A DNA stretch of 64,000 nucleotides from Pseudomonadota bacterium (GTDB lineage Bacteria; Pseudomonadota; Gammaproteobacteria; Xanthomonadales; SZUA-38). Under the pieces are notes generated by a model. That model ran no database searches. It saw nothing but the letters and a program-made list of their open reading frames with translations, and had not been told where the DNA came from. The position numbers and the translations under genes are program-made. The DNA is taken from the NCBI GenBank assembly GCA_039033415.1, contig JBCCCR010000001.1:248001-312000 (forward strand). The letters run 5' to 3'. This document shows, piece after piece, positions 33,699 through 42,300 of this stretch. The first letter of the stretch is position 1. Every line of letters starts with the position of its first letter.

Positions 33699-35750
33699 AT
33701 GAAGCTAGCAAGTTACGTGACCGGCGGCTGGCACCGCAGTGATGATGACGGCGTCACCGTCCGCAACGCCGTAACCGGTGAGCCGGTCGCTGAGGTCTCT
33801 TCAAGCGGCATCGATTTTGCGGAAGTTGCGCGCTACGGCCGTGATGTCGGCGGCGCAAACCTGCGTGCGATGACTTTTCACGATCGCGCCTTAGCGCTGA
33901 AGGCGCTGGCCAAATTCCTCATGGAGCGCAAAGAGAAGTTCTATGAGGTTTCCGCCTGGACCGGCGCCACCCGCGCTGACGGCTGGATCGATATCGAAGG
34001 CGGTATCGGGACGCTGTTTGCTTACTCCTCGATCGTCCGCCGCGAGTTTCCCAACGACACGGTCATGGTTGAGGGCGGCGTGGAGCCGCTGTCTCGCGAC
34101 GGCAGCTTTGTCGGTCGCCATATGCTCAGCCCGCGCGAGGGCGTTGCGGTGCACATCAACGCTTTCAACTTCCCTTGCTGGGGCATGCTGGAAAAAATAG
34201 CCCCATCCCTGGCGGCCGGCATGCCGGTGATCGTCAAGCCGGCCACCGTGACCTCATACCTGACCGAAACGATGGTGCAGGAGATCGTCGCGTCCGGCCT
34301 GCTGCCGGAAGGGGCGATTCAGCTCATCTGCGGGAGTACCGGCGACTTGCTCGGTCAGCTTCAGGAGCAGGACGTTGTCACCTTCACCGGGTCGGCCAGC
34401 ACCGGTGCGAAGCTACGCACGCACCCGAACCTGGTTGCGCGCTCGATTCCCTTCAACATGGAAGCGGACTCGCTGAACTGCTGCATCCTGGGTGAAACGG
34501 TGCAGCCCGATTCGCCGGAGTTTGACCTGTTCGTAAAAGAGGTGGCCCGCGAGATGACGGTCAAGGCGGGTCAGAAATGTACGGCGATCCGGCGCGCGAT
34601 TGTGCCGGCCAGCCGGATCGACGCGGTGCAGCAGGCGCTGGCCAAGCGGTTGGACAAGGCCGTGCTCGGCAACCCGGCAGCTGAAGGTGTGCGAATGGGC
34701 CCGCTGGTCGGTACCGATCAGCGGCAGGACGTATGGGAGGCGGTCCGCGCACTGACCGGGTCGGGGTGTGAAGTGCTCCACGGCGGTGAGCAGGCGTTTG
34801 CCGTAAAGGACGCCGATCCCGAGGCCGGCGCCTTTTTCCCGGCAACGCTGCTGGCTTGCGCTAAGCCGCTGGAGACTGAAGAGGGCCCTCATGCGGTCGA
34901 GCCGTTTGGGCCGGTCAGCACGCTGATGCCCTACGGTTCCGTGGCAGAAGCGGTGGAGATTGCGCGCCGAGGACGCGGGTCGCTGGTGGGTTCGGTATTC
35001 GCCTTCGACGATCGGGAGGCTCGGGACCTGGTGCTGGGAACCGCAGCCCATCATGGCCGGATTCTGATCCTCAATCGCGACTGTGCCGCTGCCTCTACCG
35101 GCCATGGTTCGCCGATGCCCACCCTGATCCACGGGGGGCCGGGACGTGCCGGCGGTGGCGAAGAGCTCGGCGGTGCTCGGGCGATCAAACACTATCTGCG
35201 CCGGACAGCGCTGCAGGGCTCGCCGACCACCCTGATGCGGATCACCAACGAATACGTGCCCGGCGCTGAGGTCAAAACTGATCCGGTGCACCCGTTCCGC
35301 AAGATCTTCGACGACCTGGAAATCGGCGAGTCGCTGACCACGCACCGGCGGACCGTGACCGAGGCGGACATCGTCAACTTCGGTTGCCTGTCCGGAGACC
35401 ACTTCTATGCGCATTTCGACGACGCTGCGGCAAAAGCCTCGCCGATCTTCGGCAAGCGCGTGGCCCACGGATATTTTGTCATTTCCGCGGCCGCCGGCAT
35501 GTTCGTCGATCCGGCCCCCGGTCCGGTGCTGGCTAACTACGGGCTGGATAACCTGCGCTTCATCGAGCCCGTGGGTATCGGCGACACCATTCAGGTGAAG
35601 ATCACGGTGAAGCAGAAGATCAAGAAGGAGCAGCGGGAGCCGGAAGACACGCCGCAGGGTGTCGTTCGGTGGGCGGTTGAGGTCACCAATCAGAACGATG
35701 ACCCGGTGGCGCTCTACGATATTCTGACGCTCGTGGAGCGTCACCCCTAG
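33699..35750 (+). CDS. paaZ: PaaZ, bifunctional oxepin-CoA hydrolase / aldehyde dehydrogenase
   Basis: 683 residues after AAGGAG. Residues ~1-515 are an aldehyde dehydrogenase with Glu255 (FNMEADS) and nucleophile Cys294 (AGQKCTAI). Residues ~530-683 form a MaoC-type (R)-hydratase with the catalytic pair Asp567/His572 (GDHFYAHFD). The hydratase half opens the oxepin ring and the dehydrogenase half oxidises the resulting semialdehyde. Both active sites look intact. The thiolase and later beta-oxidation genes of the pathway are not in the window. Confidence 0.96.
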   Translation: MKLASYVTGGWHRSDDDGVTVRNAVTGEPVAEVSSSGIDFAEVARYGRDVGGANLRAMTFHDRALALKALAKFLMERKEKFYEVSAWTGATRADGWIDIEGGIGTLFAYSSIVRREFPNDTVMVEGGVEPLSRDGSFVGRHMLSPREGVAVHINAFNFPCWGMLEKIAPSLAAGMPVIVKPATVTSYLTETMVQEIVASGLLPEGAIQLICGSTGDLLGQLQEQDVVTFTGSASTGAKLRTHPNLVARSIPFNMEADSLNCCILGETVQPDSPEFDLFVKEVAREMTVKAGQKCTAIRRAIVPASRIDAVQQALAKRLDKAVLGNPAAEGVRMGPLVGTDQRQDVWEAVRALTGSGCEVLHGGEQAFAVKDADPEAGAFFPATLLACAKPLETEEGPHAVEPFGPVSTLMPYGSVAEAVEIARRGRGSLVGSVFAFDDREARDLVLGTAAHHGRILILNRDCAAASTGHGSPMPTLIHGGPGRAGGGEELGGARAIKHYLRRTALQGSPTTLMRITNEYVPGAEVKTDPVHPFRKIFDDLEIGESLTTHRRTVTEADIVNFGCLSGDHFYAHFDDAAAKASPIFGKRVAHGYFVISAAAGMFVDPAPGPVLANYGLDNLRFIEPVGIGDTIQVKITVKQKIKKEQREPEDTPQGVVRWAVEVTNQNDDPVALYDILTLVERHP

Positions 35751-35756
35751 TGCTAG

Positions 35757-36578
35757 CTACCAGGAGGGATCACCGCAGATGCCCGCCACCTTGGCGGGCA
35801 GATCGATCTCCAGATAGAGGCTGTTGCGCAGCAGCGGCAGCACCCTGCCTGGCGCCGCCGCCAGGCGCTGTTTCCAGGCCGGCGAGCGGCCGTTGACGAA
35901 ATGCACGTAACGGGCCTTGCCGACGACAAAATCGCCCGACAGCAGGCGAAAATACTCGACGAGCTCCGGCTGTGAGTACTCCTTCCAGTGAGGCCCGCTG
36001 GTAGGGACCCCGATGATCTCCTGGACGTTTGCGCCGGCACCGCGCAGCCTCAGCTGGCGCCATGCGCCTCGCACCAGCGATCCCGCCGCGTAATAGTTGG
36101 GTGTGGTCAGGATGATCCTGCCGCCGGGTTTAAGCACCCGATAGATCGCGCGCCAGAGGTTGACGGGGTTGAAGGTCAGATGTTCTAGCACCTCGCAAAA
36201 CAACACGACGTCGATCGAGTCGTCAACAAGCGAGTTCAAGCCGATGGGCTCAGCGAGTTCAGCGTTTTCCAGCAGCGCAATGTTGTGCCGCTGCGCGGTG
36301 GCCTGCACGCCGGGATCGGACACTGTGCCCTGACGATCGACGGCGGTGACCTGGTGGCCATCAGCCGCGTAAAGCACCGCCTGATGGAGCCAGTGCGCTC
36401 CAATATCCAGCACTGCCGCGGTTGGCCAGCGCCAGTTCTGTTGCGCGAGCTGGTGGGTGACCAGAAAGCGCGGGCCGTGTTCCTGCAGGTAGTTGGCGTC
36501 GGTATGCCCTTCAAGGAGCGCTGCTGGGTAAGACGCCCCTGGATACTCTTGCTTCCCCATCCCTGTTCGCGTCGTCAC
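35757..36578 (-). CDS. class I SAM-dependent methyltransferase
   Basis: 273 residues. Motif I is degenerate (AVLDIGAHWLHQAVLYAADGHQVTAVDRQ); DSIDVVLFCEVLEHLTFNPVNLWRAIYRVLKPGGRIILTTPNYY is the clear Methyltransf_23-type core. The unusual glycine-poor motif I means SAM binding should not be taken for granted. The C-terminal ~90 residues resemble those of polysaccharide or lipid methyltransferases. Convergent with paaZ and not part of the phenylacetate pathway on present evidence. Confidence 0.75.
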   Translation of the reverse strand: MTTRTGMGKQEYPGASYPAALLEGHTDANYLQEHGPRFLVTHQLAQQNWRWPTAAVLDIGAHWLHQAVLYAADGHQVTAVDRQGTVSDPGVQATAQRHNIALLENAELAEPIGLNSLVDDSIDVVLFCEVLEHLTFNPVNLWRAIYRVLKPGGRIILTTPNYYAAGSLVRGAWRQLRLRGAGANVQEIIGVPTSGPHWKEYSQPELVEYFRLLSGDFVVGKARYVHFVNGRSPAWKQRLAAAPGRVLPLLRNSLYLEIDLPAKVAGICGDPSW

Positions 36579-36624
36579 GGTCGTAACGCCAACTGTAATC
36601 GCGCGGCGGCTGGGACACTAGTGC

Positions 36625-36653
36625 ACTGAGTCAGCGCTAACTGAGTCAGCGCT
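36625..36653. repeat. two tandem 14-bp direct repeats upstream of the methyltransferase
   Basis: ACTGAGTCAGCGCT occurs twice with a 15-bp period (36625-36638 and 36640-36653). Each copy contains the palindromic cores TGAGTCA and AGCGCT. The repeats lie 47 bp upstream of the methyltransferase start at 36578 and could be two binding sites for one regulator. Confidence 0.55.
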
Positions 36654-36672
36654 GTCGGTTGATTAGGAAGAT

Positions 36673-36694
36673 CGCTCCCGACGACAGGGGAGCG
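36673..36694 (-). terminator. hairpin after the small membrane protein gene
   Basis: CGCTCCC and GGGAGCG form a 7-bp perfect stem with an 8-base loop, 8 bp beyond the stop of the minus-strand gene ending at 36702. On the minus strand it is followed by ATCTTCCTAATC, a weak T-rich run. A plausible but weak intrinsic terminator. Confidence 0.5.
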
Positions 36695-36701
36695 TTGGCC
36701 A

Positions 36702-36839
36702 TCAATCGCTGCTCGGGCGATCCTCTCCCACCGAGCGCGCGGGTTGAGTCAGGTCGCCCCGCAGCGTCCATCCAACAAAGGCGCCCAGCAGGGCGGCGGC
36801 GAGCAGTGAAGCGGAAATCTGTCCGGCAAGATACAACAT
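36702..36839 (-). CDS. 45-residue single-pass membrane protein
   Basis: A small gene with an excellent AAGGA ribosome-binding site seven bases from its ATG and only 2 bp after the preceding stop. The product starts MLYLAGQISASLLAAALLG, followed by AFVGWTLRG and an acidic/basic tail, giving one membrane helix with a short cytosolic end. The tight spacing to the BON-like gene argues for a shared transcript and function. No family recognised. Confidence 0.6.
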   Translation of the reverse strand: MLYLAGQISASLLAAALLGAFVGWTLRGDLTQPARSVGEDRPSSD

Positions 36840-36841
36840 CG

Positions 36842-37207
36842 TTAAGTCCTTATCAGCGTGGCTGCGGTCCCTGCAGCGTTTTCGTCTTCAGTCAAAAGCT
36901 CAACCTGAGCGTCCACCTCATCGATGGCGGGCATGCCGTCGAGCAAGGTGAGAATCTCAAATACCGTCGGCGTAATGGCGCCGGGCGCGGGCGATCGAAT
37001 TTTGCCCCGCAGCGTGATGTCGCGGCCATCCACCGTGACCACCATGTGTTTCACCGGGCCGATGACAGCGTCTGCCTGACGCATCACCTCGGCCTCGATC
37101 TCCGGCACGGTCTGAACAACGGTAGCCATGTTGAGCGCCACAAACGCCGCCGCGGCGGCGACATAGCGGGTGACTGAATACATTCTGTTACCAAGCAAGT
37201 TTGTCAT
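36842..37207 (-). CDS. BON/OsmY-like envelope protein
   Basis: About 121 residues from ATG 37207 (GGAAG upstream; ATG 37183 also possible). A hydrophobic N-terminal segment (YVAAAAAFVALNMATVV) acts as signal or anchor. The rest, EAEVMRQADAVIGPVKHMVVTVDGRDITLRGKI and FEILTLLDGMPAIDEVDAQVELL, looks like a BON domain (alpha-beta-beta with a conserved Gly), which is found in periplasmic proteins and OmpA fusions. The 45-residue membrane protein follows directly. Function inferred only as envelope-related. Confidence 0.6.
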   Translation of the reverse strand: MTNLLGNRMYSVTRYVAAAAAFVALNMATVVQTVPEIEAEVMRQADAVIGPVKHMVVTVDGRDITLRGKIRSPAPGAITPTVFEILTLLDGMPAIDEVDAQVELLTEDENAAGTAATLIRT

Positions 37208-37421
37208 GACACAATTCTTCCAGCCCTGTGGGTTAGGCGCCATAGCCTGCGACATTCGTTGACCTGGCAGCCACATTTGTTTGCTTGTGTAACAACCGGT
37301 CCGCTGCGGTCAGGGATTCGCCCTTTGTCAGCTTGGACCATTCGTGGAAATCGTCGTGATCCGAGCGGCCGATCGGTTAAGCTAGGCCAGCGCTGACGCC
37401 GTCAGCGAAAAGGATGAGTTG

Positions 37422-38210
37422 ATGATTGTTCAGCAGATCTGGACTGGGAACGCCTACCGAAACTTCAACTATCTCGTTGTCTGCCCGGACAGCGGCGAGG
37501 CGCTGGCGATCGACCCGCTGGATTACCGCAAGTGCCTCGCAGCGGCAACGGCAAACGGTTGGAAGATCACTCAGATCCTCAATACCCACGAGCATGGCGA
37601 CCATATTGGTGGCAACGGTCCTGTCCAGGCTGCTACCGGTGCGAAAATTCTGGCGCACGTGAACGCCAAGGACCGGATTCCTGATATGGATCGCGGGCTT
37701 CTGGCAGGCGATACGGTGCAGGTCGGGAAGGTGACGCTGCGCGCGCTGGACACGCCGGGTCATACAATGAGCCACATTTGTTTGCTGTCCGACAGCGACC
37801 AGCCGGCGCTGTTTTGTGGCGATACCCTGTTTAACGCGGGCGCCGGCAACTGCCACAACGGTGGCCATCCTGAGGAGCTCTACCAGACCTTTGTTCAGCA
37901 GCTGGATCGGCTCCCGGACAACACCCGGATCTACCCAGGTCACGACTACATCAACAACAACCTGCAGTTCACCCTCGACCGGGAACCGGACAACAGTCGC
38001 GCCGCTAAGCTCTTAGGGCAAACCCAGGATCAGGATCCGAATCAGCCGCTGATCACCACGCTGGCGCTCGAACGAGAGGTCAACACGTTTTTTCGGCTGC
38101 GCAGCCCCAGCGTAATTGCCGGGCTGCGCGAAAAGTTCTCTGATCTGCCAGAGAACCCAGATCCAAAAAGTGTGTTCCTCAAGCTCCGGGAGCTTCGCAA
38201 CAGCTGGTAG
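37422..38210 (+). CDS. gloB: hydroxyacylglutathione hydrolase (glyoxalase II)-type metallo-hydrolase
   Basis: 262 residues; ATG 37422 follows AAAAGGA. Metallo-beta-lactamase core with the di-metal motif THEHGDHIGGN, DTPGHTMSHICLL, FCGDTLFNAGAGNC and the final His in YPGHDYINNN, plus a glyoxalase-II C-terminal HAGH domain (residues ~175-262). Cleaves S-D-lactoylglutathione to lactate and glutathione in methylglyoxal detoxification. Not in an operon; symbol by homology. Confidence 0.85.
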   Translation: MIVQQIWTGNAYRNFNYLVVCPDSGEALAIDPLDYRKCLAAATANGWKITQILNTHEHGDHIGGNGPVQAATGAKILAHVNAKDRIPDMDRGLLAGDTVQVGKVTLRALDTPGHTMSHICLLSDSDQPALFCGDTLFNAGAGNCHNGGHPEELYQTFVQQLDRLPDNTRIYPGHDYINNNLQFTLDREPDNSRAAKLLGQTQDQDPNQPLITTLALEREVNTFFRLRSPSVIAGLREKFSDLPENPDPKSVFLKLRELRNSW

Positions 38211-38267
38211 CTCGGCTCTCGTGGGCGATTAGAAACGCCCAGGGATACCCCTGAAGTTACCTGGGGC

Positions 38268-38495
38268 TCAAGCGTCGAATTCCCGAAGCTGTTTTTCGAC
38301 CTCGGCCAGATTGATTTCGGTGACGCGCAGAATCTCGTCCAGCGTTTCCCGGTTCTCCAGCTCCAGTGCTCTCTCCCCCGAGTCAGCAGACAAGCCGCGC
38401 CGATAGTCTTGGCGAATGGCGTCACAGCGTTGGCTCAGCTCGTCACGACGCTGCTCTAGCTGCTCCCGGGTGGCTGTTTGAGGATTTTTGCTCAT
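38268..38495 (-). CDS. small coiled-coil protein
   Basis: 75 residues from ATG 38495, which overlaps the stop of the universal stress protein gene (ATGA). The sequence is a charged helix pair (REQLEQRRDELSQRCDAIRQDYRRGL, then ALELENRETLDEILRVTEINLAEVEKQLREFDA). It recalls the DksA/TraR coiled coil but has no zinc-finger module. Probably translated with the upstream stress protein. Confidence 0.65.
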   Translation of the reverse strand: MSKNPQTATREQLEQRRDELSQRCDAIRQDYRRGLSADSGERALELENRETLDEILRVTEINLAEVEKQLREFDA

Positions 38496-38941
38496 GGGAC
38501 CACCACAACCGGGCATTCAGCGTGATTGGCAACCGAGCTCGCCACGCTGCCCATGAGCAGTCGGCGAAGCCGAGAGGTGCCGCGACGACCGACCACCACC
38601 ATCAGGGCGTTCATTTTCTTCGCGGTTCTGGCGACAACCTGAGGTGGGTTGCCAAAAACCACTTCCGAGCTGGCGGCAATGTCAGCCTTTTCGATGTCCG
38701 CCACCACCGGCGGAAATAACGACTCGCGATCTTCGCGGATCTGCGCTTTGCGCTCCCGCGCCTGCGCCGCGGTTTCTTCCAGCGTGTAGTACTCAAAGGG
38801 TGACCAGTCGATCACGTGCAATAGGTGCATGTCCGCGTCGTGGCGCCTGGCCAGGATTTTGGCGAAATGGACTGCCTTCAAGCTCGCCTCGCTGCCGTCA
38901 TAACCCACAATAATGACGGATCTCGCTACGCGCTTTGCCAT
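38492..38941 (-). CDS. universal stress protein (UspA family)
   Basis: 149 residues from ATG 38941, with GGAG eight bases upstream. UspA fold with SVIIVGYDGSEASLKAVHFA at the start and the ATP-binding pattern G-x2-G-x9-G-S realised as GRRGTSRLRRLLMGS, then CPVVVV. An ATP-binding subtype is likely. Operonic with a small coiled-coil gene. Physiological trigger unknown. Confidence 0.9.
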   Translation of the reverse strand: MAKRVARSVIIVGYDGSEASLKAVHFAKILARRHDADMHLLHVIDWSPFEYYTLEETAAQARERKAQIREDRESLFPPVVADIEKADIAASSEVVFGNPPQVVARTAKKMNALMVVVGRRGTSRLRRLLMGSVASSVANHAECPVVVVP

Positions 38942-39358
38942 CGGTTGTTCTCCGGTTCTGGGCAATGGGACCGCGGTCTTAGAGGCCGCGGGATAGTCGC
39001 TGGAGGGTTTTGTCCCAGGAAACCGCATCGATCCGACAGCGGTTTCAACCAGCGTCCCTCAGCCTAGCAACGGTGGGTTTGCCGCGCAGTCCGTCCAGAC
39101 CACTAGTTTGCTAGGGGTTTCTCCTGAATTCCTCAGACCCTTTAGATGACGAAGCTGAGCCCTTCGAAGCGGCGACCAAAGCGCCTGGGCAGCTCCTCGG
39201 TCTGAGGTTTGCGCTATAGTTCAGACAGCCGGTGGCCAAAAGTCACCTGCTTTGGGGGATCAGTCGTCGAATTTCGTCGCCCAGGCCGGTCAGCGTGAGC
39301 CTGAATGTGGAGCAAATACGCTTCAACTACTGATACCTGAGGCAAAAGGGGTCTGCCG
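38942..39358. promoter_or_regulatory. 417-bp gene-free region upstream of the giant repeat protein
   Basis: No convincing gene lies here. It includes CTAG-TTTG-CTAG at 39103-39114 and a possible -10 (TATAGT, 39215-39220). Divergent promoters for the stress protein gene and the 1610-residue protein gene are expected inside it. Confidence 0.35.
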
Positions 39359-42300
39359 GTGGTCAAGAAACAGCTTTTCTTTGCAGCGCTTGCGACGCTG
39401 CTTATCTCTCAGCATGCGTTAGGTCAGCTAGCTACCGATCAGGACGGGGAGTGGTTTCCCGGCGTGGTCTGGGTGGGCGATACGCCCCCGCTGACAACCG
39501 AAACGGCGCAGCTGGGTCACGCTATCAGTCTGGACAGCGGCATTGCCCAGGGCAGCACCGTGACGGTACAGGGGCTCAATTTCCTGGAGCCTGGCGCGCT
39601 CAACATCGCTAATGAGCTGACGCTCGACGTGACCAACGGCGGCACCTGGATCGGCAGCTCGTTGACGCTGGGTGCGAGCACCGCGCTCAACCTGCAGGGC
39701 ACGTTCCTGCTGACCGACAACAACCAGAGCAGCCCGCCGCGCCTGCACCAGGGCAGCGGGGCAGGCCAGATCTTCCTCTTGCCCGGGGCTACCCTCGACG
39801 GGACTTTCGGCTCCGGTGTCCAGGCGGGGGTGCTTGCGCAGTTGAACTATCCGGGCACACTTTTTCAGTGGCAGGGGGGTACCATCATTGACGGCCCGGT
39901 GGAAAACCTCGGGCAGCTAAATCTTGCTGGATCGGACCTGAAGTCTATTTTCGGCCGGCTGATCAACAGCGGTACATTGGTTCACGGGGATAGCGGCGAT
40001 CTGCGGCTGCTAGGCTTTGCCCTGCAAAACGGGCCCGGCGGGGTCTACAACTTCGTTGCAGACGGCAATATCCTCAACCAATCCGGCGGCATCCTCGTCA
40101 ATCGGGGAATCCTACGCAAGTCGGCAGGAGCGGGAACGTCGAATATCAGCGTGTCGGTGACCGGCGAGGCAGGGGGACGGGTCGAGGTACAGTCGGGCTC
40201 GCTGCAGTTCACCTCCGACCTGACCTTTGACGATACGGTTTATGACGTTGCTGCCGGCGCCGAGCTGTTGTTCAGCAGCGGCAGTAGCCTGGTGCTGACC
40301 TCGGACAACTCGAACAATCCGGCGAAGGTCCACACGGGCAGCGGGGCTGGCCGGGTAAGGCTGCTGCCGGGGAGTACGCTCGATGGAGCCAACGGCAGCG
40401 GCGTGTCGGGTATCCGGGCCCAGCTCAACTTTCCTGGCGAGCTGCTGCAGTGGGAAGGCGGTAGCCTGGTCGACGGCGCCATTGAGAATATCAATCAGCT
40501 AAACCTTAGCGGGACAGAAATTAAGTTTATCAGCGGTCAGCTGGTGAACAGCGGACTGGTTGTACATGGTGATACCGGTCAGCTGAATCTGATTGGCAAT
40601 GCCGTGGTGAACCAGGCCGGCGCGATCTATGAATTGGTCTCTGACGCGGCACTCGTTAATCAGTCGAGTGGCACTTTCACCAACCGCGGCATCCTGCGGA
40701 AGGCCGGCGGCACCGGAGTGTCAACGATCGGTGTGGCGGTCAACGGTGAATCCGGGAATCGGATCGAGGTGCAGACGGGGTCCTTGCAGTTTGATTCGAC
40801 CCTAACCATGGACGACACCGACTACGACGTCGCGGACAACGCCGAGCTGCTGTTCAGCGGCGCCAGTACGCTGGTCCTGACCTCGGACAACAGCACCAAC
40901 CCTCCCAAAACTCACACCGGCAGCGGCGACGGCCGCGTGCGTCTGCTGCCCGGCAGCGTGCTGGACGGAGCTAACGGCAGCGGCGTCGCCGGCATACGGG
41001 CAAGGCTAAATTTTCCCGATGAGATGTTGCAATGGGAAGGCGGGTCGCTGATCGACGGAGCGATCGAAAATATCGGGCGCATCACGCTCAGCACGTCAGC
41101 TCCAAAATCGCTTTCGGGTCAGCTCATCAACACGACCCTGATCGAACACCGCGACGACGGACCGCTGAACATTGTGGGCAACGGGTTGGTAAACGAAACC
41201 AACGGCATCTACAACCTGGTTTCAGATGCCGACATTGTGAACGCGTCTAGCGGCAGGATCACCAACCGCGGCATCCTGCGCAAATCCGGCGGACTGGATA
41301 CTTCCAATATCAGTGTGCAGGTGAACGGCGAAGCGGGCCAGCGCGTCGAGGTGCAAAGCGGCACGCTCCAGTTTGACGCGCTGGCCACCTTTGACGACAC
41401 CGCCTACGTCGTCGACACCGACGCTGAGCTGGTTTTCGGTAGCGGCAGCAGCCTGCTCCTCACGTCAACCAACCGAACCGATTCGCCTCCCGTTCACACG
41501 GGAAGTGGCGGTGGCACGGTGCGCCTGCTGTCTGGCAGCTCGCTCGACGGCACCGCCGGCAGTGGCGTGGCAGGCATCCGGGCACAGCTCGATTTCCCAG
41601 GGGCCATGCTGCAGTGGGAGGGTGGTTCGGTGATCGACGGTGCCATCGAAAACCTGAATCAGATCAACCTCAGTGGGGCTGACACCAAGTCGATTTCTGG
41701 CCAGCTGATCAACAGCAGCCTAATCGTGCACAGCGGCGCGGGGCAGCTGAACCTTGTCGGCAACGCGCTGGTGAACCAGGTGAGCGGCATCTACGACCTG
41801 GTTTCTGACGCAGATATCGTCAATTCATCCGGAGGCATCATCACCAATCGGGGCACGCTTCGAAAGAGCGGCGGCGCCGGCGTATCAGCGATCAACGTAT
41901 CGATTAACGGAGAGTCTGGAGGGCTCGTTGAGGTGCTGTCGGGCTCCCTGCAGTTCGACGGACCGCTCCAGTTTGACGACACCGTGTATTCCGTCGCGAC
42001 TGGTGCTGAGCTGATGATCACCAATACGCTTACGCTGACTTCTGACAACTCCCTCAGCACGCCAAAGCTCCATAGAGGCGTTGGCAACGGCCGAATCCGG
42101 CTGGTGCCAGGCAGTAGACTCGACGGCACCTTCGGCAGCGGCGTTTCCGCCGTGAGGGCCCGACTCGACTTCCCCGGCGATCTGCTCCAGTGGGAGGGGG
42201 GTACTCTGGTGGACGGCGCTGTTCAGAACATTGGCCAGCTTAATCTGAGCACCGCTGATCCGAAAACCATTTCGGGTCAGCTGCAAAACCAGGGCCGAAT

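Noticed and set aside
34413-35744. 443-codon minus-strand frame opposite paaZ
   Set aside because: paaZ is unambiguous with both active sites; the antisense frame has no motifs.
38219-38266. Short inverted repeats between the gloB-like gene and the coiled-coil gene as a terminator
   Set aside because: Several overlapping weak hairpins are possible but none has a T tract or a stem long enough to call.
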